From: a bacterium
GTDB lineage: Bacteria; Arandabacterota; Arandabacteria; Arandabacterales; JALGWA01
Reading direction: 5' to 3'
Length of the DNA stretch: 11,725 nucleotides
Assembly: GCA_025774425.1 (NCBI GenBank)
Contig: JALGWA010000015.1
Coordinates: 1-11,725 of the forward strand
Below the pieces are notes generated by a model, which saw only the letters and a list, made by a program, of their open reading frames with translations, made no database searches and was not told where the DNA came from. A program made the position numbers and the translations under genes. Positions 1-6,088 of this stretch are shown here, one piece after another; position 1 is the stretch's first letter; each line of letters opens with the position of its first letter.

Positions 1-357
1 AGCCTCAGCATAGCATTCACAGACGACGAAGAGATCGCCCGGATAAACCGGGAATCCCTCGGCAGAGAGGGGCCGACGGATGTGATCGCCTTCGACCTTT
101 CCGAAGAAGGGCTCCCGCTCGACAGGGTCGGGGACGTCTACATCTCGCTCGATACGGCCCGCGCCAACAGCGAGCGGTTCAAGGTGAGCCGGGGCGAGGA
201 GCTTCTGCGCCTGGTCGTCCACGGCGTGCTCCACGTGCTCGGCTATTCGGACGGCTCTCCTTCGGAACGGAAGGAGATGGAGGCCCTGCAGGAGGAGATC
301 GTCGAGAGATTCTCCGGGGACCTGCGGCGGTGTCCGGCGTGCAAGGAGGATGGTTAG
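1..357 (+). CDS. ybeY: rRNA maturation endoribonuclease YbeY (5'-truncated by window edge)
   Basis: YbeY is a single-strand-specific, metal-dependent endoribonuclease involved in 16S rRNA 3' maturation and ribosome quality control in the cytoplasm. Reading frame 1 is open from the first base, so the start lies upstream and the roughly 118 codons here are the C-terminal two thirds. Family marks are the PTDVIAFD segment (codons from about base 73; usual form TDVLSFP or TDIITFD), the GDVYIS strand (from base 133), and the metal-binding helix HGVLHVLGYSD (bases 220-252). The usual motif is H-x3-H-x5-H; here the third ligand position is Asp and the residue before it is Ser. A GTG at base 82 is only an internal valine codon, because the conserved motif begins upstream of it. 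The C-terminus ends in an unusual CPAC-containing tail (331-342). The stop overlaps the ATG at 350 of the next gene, and the next gene's ribosome binding site lies inside the last codons. Confidence 0.93.
   Translation, partial: SLSIAFTDDEEIARINRESLGREGPTDVIAFDLSEEGLPLDRVGDVYISLDTARANSERFKVSRGEELLRLVVHGVLHVLGYSDGSPSERKEMEALQEEIVERFSGDLRRCPACKEDG
343..349 (+). promoter_or_regulatory. Shine-Dalgarno sequence deciding the CorC-family start
   Basis: A full AAGGAGG lies inside the last codons of ybeY. It abuts the ATG at 350 with no spacer, which is too close for normal initiation. It sits 9 bases before an in-frame TTG at 359, a workable spacing. This favours TTG 359 as the start of the downstream gene, although ATG 350 cannot be excluded. 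Confidence 0.6.
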
Positions 358-358
358 G

Positions 359-1642
359 TTGGACCCGTCGACATTGGCGGATGTGCTTCTCATGGCCGCG
401 TTTCTCTGCCTCTCCGCCCTCTTCTCCGCGGGCGAGTTCGCCTTTTTCTCGGTGTCGAGGTCCGAGCTCGAGGAGGAGAACGACAGGCGCGCGGACCTGG
501 CGCTCAAGATGCTGTCGGCCCCCCAGGAACTGATGATCAAGCTTCTGGTTTCGAGCTCGTTCTGCAATGTCCTCGTCGCGCTGTTCGCGCTGAGGATAGC
601 CTGGCGGGCCTATCCCGAGGGAGTGGGCCACCTCGTGGCCGCGACGATCTCCCTTCTCGTCGTGGCCATAATGATAGCCATACTGACGCGGCTGCTGCCG
701 AGGATATACGTCGCGCATGATCCAGTCTCGGCCGTCGTTGCGGTGACGAGGCCGGTCTACGTGCTGTTCCTGCCTCTCTACCCGTTTGTCAAGGGTGTCT
801 ATCTGCTGACGCAGGGACTGTTTCTCGCCGGAGCACAGGCGCGGGAGATGATGCTCAAGGCCGGTCAGCTCAGGGCGATAGCCAAGGCCGAGAGCGAGGG
901 CGGCGCGATAGGGAGCGACGAGCAGGAGATGATCAACGGCATCTTCGAGATGAGGGACACGATCGCGCGCGAGGTCATGGTTCCCAGGATAGACATGGTC
1001 TGCGCCGAGGCGACCACGACGGTCGACGAGGCGATGAAAGTCATCTCGGAGGGCGGGCATTCGAGAATCCCCGTCTACGACAAGACGGTGGACAACATCA
1101 TCGGCGTGCTGCATGCGCGCGATCTCATGGACGTCATCGCCGGGGGCGGGGTCAATTCGCCGATACGCGGCATCCTGCGGGACGCGTACTTCATTCCCGA
1201 GAGCATGAAGGTCGATTCGCTGCTCAAGGAGCTGCGGAGGCGGAAGACGCACATGGCGATCGTGGTCGACGAGTTCGGGGGGGTGGTGGGACTGGTGACC
1301 CTCGAAGACGTGCTCGAGGAGATCGTCGGAGAGATCTACGACGAGTATGAAGAAGAGGAGAAGCTGGTTCAGGTCGTGGGCAAGGACGAGGTTCTTGTCG
1401 ACGGGAAGACTCACATAGAGGAGCTCAACGAGATACTGGGAACGGACTTCACCAAGGAGGAGGACTACGACACGATCGCCGGTTATCTGTACAACCTCCT
1501 GGGCAAAGTCCCTTCCCAGGGCGACGAGTTCGAGGCCGACGGCCTTCGTTTCGTGGTCGACCGCGTGGCGGGCCAGCGCATAGAGCGGGTCCGGATCATC
1601 GGCGAAAGCCTCGGCGAGCAGGCCAGGGTGGGGGAGCGCTAG
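359..1642 (+). CDS. CorC/HlyC-family (CNNM/DUF21) membrane protein with CBS pair
   Basis: This is a 427-residue member of the CNNM/CorC (UPF0053, 'hemolysin-related') family, whose characterised members take part in Mg2+ export or resistance at the inner membrane. The order is family-typical. An N-terminal DUF21 membrane domain covers about residues 5-185, with the signature ALFSAGEFAFFS at 20-31 and further hydrophobic segments near 60-80, 90-112 and 122-160. A CBS pair follows at about 204-325, starting at REVMVPRID and including IVVDEFGGVVGLVTLEDVL. The C-terminal CorC_HlyC domain is at about 335-420. The usual G-E-x-x-P-K motif of the DUF21 domain reads TRLLPR here (110-115), so the conserved Glu is missing. 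Start choice: TTG 359 fits the AAGGAGG at 343-349; ATG 350 would add three residues. Adjacency to ybeY is common (E. coli ybeY-ybeX). The ion specificity is not established by the sequence. Confidence 0.9.
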   Translation: MDPSTLADVLLMAAFLCLSALFSAGEFAFFSVSRSELEEENDRRADLALKMLSAPQELMIKLLVSSSFCNVLVALFALRIAWRAYPEGVGHLVAATISLLVVAIMIAILTRLLPRIYVAHDPVSAVVAVTRPVYVLFLPLYPFVKGVYLLTQGLFLAGAQAREMMLKAGQLRAIAKAESEGGAIGSDEQEMINGIFEMRDTIAREVMVPRIDMVCAEATTTVDEAMKVISEGGHSRIPVYDKTVDNIIGVLHARDLMDVIAGGGVNSPIRGILRDAYFIPESMKVDSLLKELRRRKTHMAIVVDEFGGVVGLVTLEDVLEEIVGEIYDEYEEEEKLVQVVGKDEVLVDGKTHIEELNEILGTDFTKEEDYDTIAGYLYNLLGKVPSQGDEFEADGLRFVVDRVAGQRIERVRIIGESLGEQARVGER

Positions 1643-1646
1643 AAGC

Positions 1647-2309
1647 ATGAAGAAGCTGCGCGGCATCGTATTTTCGGGCCTGGCGATTCTGCTCCCCACG
1701 GTGATCACCGTATGGGTGCTGTACAAGCTCTTTCTCTTCCTCGACGGCCTGCTGAGGAGTCTCATCGCGAACTATACGGGTGTCGATGCGCCGGGCATCG
1801 GGGTGGCCGGGGTTGTAGTGATCGTGCTGCTTACCGGGCTCTTCGCCGGCAACTTCATGGGCAGGAAACTTCTCGGATGGTACAACGGGCTGCTGGACAG
1901 GATACCGGTGCTGCGGTCGATCTACAGGACCATCAAGCAGGTCAGCGAGGCCGTGCTCCAGGACGGCTCGACGGGATTCAAGAAGGTGGCCCTCGTTGAG
2001 TTCCCGAGGCGGGGAGCATACTGCGTCGGCTTCATAACGTCCGAGGGCCTGGAAATCGGGCCGGTCGGAGGGGAGGATACGGTGACGGTGTTCGTGCCGA
2101 CCAGTCCCAATCCGACATCGGGATTCATGATGGTCATGCCGTCCTCGGACGTCCGGGTGCTCGACATGAGCGTCGAGGAGGGCATAAGGCTGGTCGTCAC
2201 CGCGGGCATGGCCGTCCGGCGCGACGTCGGCCCCGAAGGGACGCGGATGGAAGCCCGGGCCGGAGCCGGGACGCGGGTCGAGGGCGGCGGCGGGCAGGAG
2301 GAGGAGTAG
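1647..2309 (+). CDS. DUF502 family membrane protein
   Basis: This 220-residue protein belongs to the DUF502 family, whose biochemical role is unknown. Two hydrophobic membrane segments are visible (about residues 8-32 and 51-70), followed by the conserved GLLDRIPVLRSIY stretch (81-93). A soluble domain then carries FVPTSPNPTSGF (149-160) and the MSVEEGIRLVVTAGM segment (174-188), all typical of the family. The last 30 residues are low-complexity (Gly, Arg, Glu) and end in a GGGGQEEE tail. The stretch encoding them is very GC-rich, so the exact C-terminus may be poorly conserved. The ATG lies 4 bases after the CorC-family stop, with only a weak purine-rich ribosome site, which suggests translational coupling. 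The gene separates corC from recO. The family call is firm, but no function is claimed. Confidence 0.88.
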   Translation: MKKLRGIVFSGLAILLPTVITVWVLYKLFLFLDGLLRSLIANYTGVDAPGIGVAGVVVIVLLTGLFAGNFMGRKLLGWYNGLLDRIPVLRSIYRTIKQVSEAVLQDGSTGFKKVALVEFPRRGAYCVGFITSEGLEIGPVGGEDTVTVFVPTSPNPTSGFMMVMPSSDVRVLDMSVEEGIRLVVTAGMAVRRDVGPEGTRMEARAGAGTRVEGGGGQEEE

Positions 2310-2316
2310 GCGGAAC

Positions 2317-3084
2317 GTGGGCATAAACCGGAGTGAGGCCGTCGTGCTGCGGGCGAGGAAGGTCAGGGACACGAGCAAGATCGTCGTGTTCTTCACCAAG
2401 AGGTTCGGCAAGGTGTCGGCCATGGCCAAGGGGAGCCTGCGGCCCAAGAGCAAGTTCGGCTCGAGCCTGGAGATTCTCACTCATTCGCTGATAATCTACT
2501 ACGCCAAAGAGAACCGGAACGTGCATACATTGAGCCACAGCGAGACCCTGAACCCGTTCTCGGAAGTCAAGGCCGACTTCGCCAAGCTCGCCTATGCGAG
2601 CACGGCGATAGAGATACTGGAGCGCTTCGCCCCCGTCGAGGAGCCCAACGAGGAACTTTTCGACCACATCGTCCTGACGCTGAGGGAGTTCGACGCCGCG
2701 GCGAGGGATGATCTCGAAGTCGTGCTCGCCGCCTATCTGCTGAGGATGCTGCACCTCGTGGGCTACGGGCCGTCGCTGTCGACCTGCGTGCGATGCGGCA
2801 GGAAGATAGACGACGGCGCGGCGAGTTTCGGCCTGCTCTCGGGAGGCGTGCTCTGCCCGGCCTGCGTCGGCCGGGACATCAACGCCGTCGAGCTGGACGC
2901 CGACGTGCTTGAGCTGATGAGGAGTTTCGAGGGGAAGACGATGAAGCAGGTGAGAAAAAAGTCGGCGCCGGCGGCGACGAGCCGGGGAGCCTGTGATATA
3001 CTGACCGCTTTCGTGAGGGCGGTGATGGGCGAAGGGGCGAGAGTGAAGTCGCTGGATTTCCTGGAGAGAATGAGGGACACCTAG
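2317..3084 (+). CDS. recO: DNA repair protein RecO
   Basis: RecO anneals complementary strands and, with RecR, loads RecA onto SSB-coated ssDNA in the RecF pathway. The 255-residue length is normal. The N-terminal OB-fold starts with the standard [22 protein letters not shown] pattern (residues 6-27) and [11 protein letters not shown] follows (38-48). A helical middle domain (about 85-155) precedes a zinc-finger module with CxxC pairs at Cys157/Cys160 and Cys180/Cys183. This four-Cys site is present in many, but not all, RecO proteins. The start is GTG at 2317, seven bases after the upstream stop. A run of GGAGGAG-type purines lies just upstream, overlapping the end of the previous gene. The stop is one base before glyQ, so the two are probably co-translated. 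The recO-glyQS neighbourhood is also known from Firmicutes. Confidence 0.93.
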   Translation: MGINRSEAVVLRARKVRDTSKIVVFFTKRFGKVSAMAKGSLRPKSKFGSSLEILTHSLIIYYAKENRNVHTLSHSETLNPFSEVKADFAKLAYASTAIEILERFAPVEEPNEELFDHIVLTLREFDAAARDDLEVVLAAYLLRMLHLVGYGPSLSTCVRCGRKIDDGAASFGLLSGGVLCPACVGRDINAVELDADVLELMRSFEGKTMKQVRKKSAPAATSRGACDILTAFVRAVMGEGARVKSLDFLERMRDT

Positions 3085-3085
3085 A

Positions 3086-4000
3086 ATGCCTCGAGGGGCC
3101 TACTCATTGCAGGAGATAATACTGGTTCTGGAGAAGTTCTGGTCGGATTACGGCTGCGCCCTTCACCAGCCCTACAACAGCGAAGTCGGGGCGGGGACTT
3201 TCAACCCCGCCAGCTTCCTGAGGACACTCGGCCCCGAACCCTGGAAGGCGGCGCACGTGGAGCCGTCCCGGAGGCCGCGCGACGGGCGCTACGGCGAGAA
3301 TCCCATGAGGGTGCAACAGTTCCTGCAGTATCAGGTCGTCATCAAGCCGTCGCCGGCGGATATACAGGACGTCTATCTCAGGACCCTCGAGGTCATGGGA
3401 ATAGACCTCAAGCACCATGACGTCAAGTTCGCGGAAGACGACTGGGAGTCACCGACCCTGGGCGCCTGGGGGCTGGGCTGGCAGGTCTGGCTGGACGGGA
3501 TGGAGATCACTCAATTCACGTACTTCCAGCAGGCCGGGGGCATCGACCTCGACCCCATCACGTGCGAGATAACGTATGGACTCGAGCGCATCGCCATGTG
3601 CTGCCAGGAGGTCGACGACATCAAGGCGATAAAGTGGAACGACCGGCTGACCTGGGACGACGTCTCGGCACGATACGAGTACGAGTTCTCGAAATACAAC
3701 TTCGAGGAGGCCGACATCGACAAGCATTTCGATCTCTTCAAGTTCTTCGAGTCGGAGGCCAGGCGCCTCGGCGAGATGGGGCTCGTGATGCCGGCCTACG
3801 ACTTCATGCTCAAGTGCTCGCACGCCTTCAACGTGCTCGATGCGCGCGGGGCCATAAGCGTGACCGAGAGGGCGTCGTACATCCTCCGCGTCAGGAATCT
3901 CGCCCGCCTCGTCGCCCGGGAGTACCTCAGGCAGCGCGAAGAAATGGGCTTTCCGCTCATGGGTGCGGGCGGGGGCCCGGTGCGGGTCGAACCCGACTAG
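3086..4000 (+). CDS. glyQ: Glycyl-tRNA synthetase alpha subunit
   Basis: This is the catalytic class II subunit of the bacterial alpha2beta2 GlyRS, which activates glycine with ATP and, with GlyS, charges tRNA-Gly in the cytoplasm. It has 304 residues, the usual length. Nearly invariant stretches are visible: [14 protein letters not shown] (33-46), [17 protein letters not shown] (48-64), DGRYGENP (66-73), [16 protein letters not shown] (117-132), [12 protein letters not shown] (138-149) and [11 protein letters not shown] (161-171). These cover the class II active-site motifs. The ATG at 3086 is one base after the recO stop. The C-terminus ends in a Gly-rich stretch, GAGGG. The TAG stop is in the same reading frame as glyS, 18 bases before the glyS start, with no other stop in between. 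Confidence 0.97.
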   Translation: MPRGAYSLQEIILVLEKFWSDYGCALHQPYNSEVGAGTFNPASFLRTLGPEPWKAAHVEPSRRPRDGRYGENPMRVQQFLQYQVVIKPSPADIQDVYLRTLEVMGIDLKHHDVKFAEDDWESPTLGAWGLGWQVWLDGMEITQFTYFQQAGGIDLDPITCEITYGLERIAMCCQEVDDIKAIKWNDRLTWDDVSARYEYEFSKYNFEEADIDKHFDLFKFFESEARRLGEMGLVMPAYDFMLKCSHAFNVLDARGAISVTERASYILRVRNLARLVAREYLRQREEMGFPLMGAGGGPVRVEPD

Positions 4001-4007
4001 CCGGAAG

Positions 4008-4012
4008 AGAGG
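4008..4012 (+). promoter_or_regulatory. Ribosome binding site supporting the TTG start of glyS
   Basis: AGAGG lies 6 bases before the TTG at 4019, in the 18-base gap after glyQ. With the GlyS N-terminal motif LLLEIGVEELP starting right after this codon, and no other start codon nearby, it fixes TTG as the initiator. Confidence 0.6.
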
Positions 4013-4018
4013 CCGGAT

Positions 4019-6088
4019 TTGGAGCTCCTTCTCGAAATAGGGGTCGAGGAACTTCCGCCGTCCTTCATAAGGCCGGCCCTCGGGGCCATGGAGGAGAAGA
4101 CGGCCGGAGGGCTCCGGGCCGCGAGGCTCGAATGCTCGCGTATCCGCTGCTTCGGGACTCCTCGGAGACTCGCCGTGCTCGTGGAAGGCCTGGCCGCCAG
4201 GCAGAGCCGGTCGTCCGAGGTCGTCTTCGGCCCTCCCGCACGCGCGGCGTTCGACGAGGCCGGCCGGCCGACCAGGGCCGCGGAGGGCTTCGCCAGGCGC
4301 CACGGCGTCGATGTCTCCGACCTGCGCGTCGAGAAGAAGGACAAGGGCGAATACGTCTGCGTCGAGAAGACTTACGCCGGCAAGCCCGCGGCGGAGGTCG
4401 TGCCCGGCGTCCTCCTCGACGTGCTGAGCGGCATATCCTTTCCGAGGACGATGAGATGGGAGGAGAGCCGGACGCTTTTCGCGAGACCCGTGAGGTGGCT
4501 CGTCGCCCTCCTCGACGACGAGGTGGTCCCGATGCGCTGGGCCGGTCTCGAGGCCGGCGGCAAGACCCGGGGGCATCGCTTTCTGAGCCCCGGCGAGTTC
4601 GAAATCAAGTCGTCGGGGGACTATGCCAGGGTGCTCGAGGACCTCCATGTCATCGCCGATCACGAAGAGCGCAAGCGCCTCGTCGCCGCGATGGTGGCGG
4701 AAGCCGCTTCGGCGGCCGGCGGCCGCGTCGTCGATGACGACGATCTTCTCGAGACCGTGACATTCGAAGTCGAGTACCCGCTCGCCGTGCTCGGGAGTTT
4801 CGATCCGGGCTTTCTCGACATGCCGGGGGAGGTGGTGAGGATCGCCATGAAGGAGCACCAGAACTTCTTCTCCGTGGAGGACGGCGAAGGCCGGCTCCTG
4901 CCCAGGTTCGTCGCCGTGGCCAATACGGCCTCGGACCCGCGCGGTTACATCTCGAGGGGGAACGAGAGGGTGCTCAGGGCGCGCCTCGCGGATGCGCTCT
5001 TCTACTGGCAGGAGGACAGGAAGACCGGGCTCGACGACATGGCCGCCCGGCTGGAGACGGTCGTGTGGCAGGAGTCCCTCGGTACGGTCGCCGACAAGTC
5101 GAGGAGGATAGCCGCCCTCGCGCGGGCCGTCTCGCTGGCCACGGGTCTGAGTGAGCCCGCGACCGTCGAGCGCACTGCGCTGCTCGCCAAGGCCGACCTC
5201 ACGTCGCTGATGGTCAGGGAGAAGGAGCTTTCCAGTCTCCAGGGCTACATGGGCGCCAAGTACGCGGAGGCTTCGGGTGAGCCGCCGGAGGTTTCGAGGG
5301 GCATATTCGAGCACTACCTGCCGCGCTTCGCGGACGATGTGCTCCCCGAGTCCGAATGCGGCACAGTGGTCTCACTCGCCGACAAGGTCGACACGCTCGC
5401 GGGGTGCTTCGGGGTCGGCCTGATGCCGACGGGCTCGGAAGACCCGTACGCGCTCAGGCGCCAGGCGACGGGCGTTGCGAGGATCCTGATAGAGAAGGGG
5501 ATTCACATCTCGCTCGGCGGGACTTTCAGGGAGGCGATCGCCCTTTACGGCGACAGGCTGACCTGCGACCCGGTGCGCCTCGAGGCCGACCTCCTCGATT
5601 TCATGACGCAGAGGGTCGGCAACCTCCTCACCGAGCGCGGCTTCCGCCACGACCTCGTCGCGGCCGTCCTCGGCGCGGGCATCGACGACCCCGCGCTCAT
5701 AATGAAGCGCATAGACGCTGTCGAGAAGTTCGAGCGGAACGAGAACTTCCCCTCGCTGATCAGGGCCTTCAAGCGCGCCCACAACATCACGAGGGGCGGC
5801 TACGAGGGGGCGCCCGATCCGGCTTTGTTCCAGGACGACGCCGAGCGCGCCCTCCACGATGCATTCAAGCGCCTTCACCCGGACTACGAGGCTCACATGC
5901 TCGAGAAGGACTTCGGAAGGGCGCTCGACCTCTTGTCCGAGCTCGCCGGCCCCATAGACGTCTTCTTCGACAAGGTGCTGGTGATGGCCGAAGACGAGGC
6001 GCTGAGGACCAACAGGCTGAAGCTCCTGGGCGGGATCACGCGCCTCTTCCTCGCCATAGCCGACTTCTCAAGGCTGGAGACGCCCTGA
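4019..6088 (+). CDS. glyS: Glycyl-tRNA synthetase beta subunit
   Basis: GlyS is the tRNA-binding partner of GlyQ in the alpha2beta2 enzyme. It has 689 residues, the normal size. Recognisable segments are LLLEIGVEELPPSF at the N-terminus (3-16), FGTPRRLAV (45-53), FARPVRW (154-160), HRFLSPG (186-192), EHQNFF (279-284) and LADALFYWQED (323-333). The HD-like domain region runs from about 330 to 450 and includes LGTVADKSRRI and a KADLTSLMV block. GSEDPYALRRQATG (472-485) follows. The DALR-type anticodon-binding C-terminus includes FFDKVLVMAEDEALRTNRL (649-667). Initiation is at TTG, supported by AGAGG 6 bases upstream. The stop is TGA, sharing its last base with the ATG of the following phosphodiesterase gene (TGATG). 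Confidence 0.96.
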   Translation: MELLLEIGVEELPPSFIRPALGAMEEKTAGGLRAARLECSRIRCFGTPRRLAVLVEGLAARQSRSSEVVFGPPARAAFDEAGRPTRAAEGFARRHGVDVSDLRVEKKDKGEYVCVEKTYAGKPAAEVVPGVLLDVLSGISFPRTMRWEESRTLFARPVRWLVALLDDEVVPMRWAGLEAGGKTRGHRFLSPGEFEIKSSGDYARVLEDLHVIADHEERKRLVAAMVAEAASAAGGRVVDDDDLLETVTFEVEYPLAVLGSFDPGFLDMPGEVVRIAMKEHQNFFSVEDGEGRLLPRFVAVANTASDPRGYISRGNERVLRARLADALFYWQEDRKTGLDDMAARLETVVWQESLGTVADKSRRIAALARAVSLATGLSEPATVERTALLAKADLTSLMVREKELSSLQGYMGAKYAEASGEPPEVSRGIFEHYLPRFADDVLPESECGTVVSLADKVDTLAGCFGVGLMPTGSEDPYALRRQATGVARILIEKGIHISLGGTFREAIALYGDRLTCDPVRLEADLLDFMTQRVGNLLTERGFRHDLVAAVLGAGIDDPALIMKRIDAVEKFERNENFPSLIRAFKRAHNITRGGYEGAPDPALFQDDAERALHDAFKRLHPDYEAHMLEKDFGRALDLLSELAGPIDVFFDKVLVMAEDEALRTNRLKLLGGITRLFLAIADFSRLETP

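Noticed and set aside
179..1765. Long antisense open frame opposite ybeY and the CorC-family gene
   Set aside because: The translation has no recognisable domain and lies opposite clear family members. Long antisense frames are expected where third positions are mostly G or C.
2235..2306. GC-rich, repetitive-looking stretch at the DUF502 3' end, considered as a repeat or terminator
   Set aside because: It encodes a Gly/Arg/Glu low-complexity tail in frame; there is no clean direct or inverted repeat unit.
3983..3995. Small hairpin CGGGT-CGA-ACCCG at the end of glyQ, considered as a terminator or attenuator
   Set aside because: The stem is only 5 bp, it lies inside codons, no T-tract follows, and such stems are expected by chance in GC-rich DNA.
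3449..5314. 621-codon open frame on the - strand opposite glyQ/glyS
   Set aside because: It is antisense to two highly conserved synthetase genes and its product is a low-complexity, His/Arg/Glu-rich shadow.
5356..6087. Upstream extension of the AP-family frame through the 3' end of glyS
   Set aside because: This part overlaps glyS in another frame, is Arg/Pro/Gly-rich and unlike the family. ATG 6088 with GGAG 8 bases before it is the proper start.
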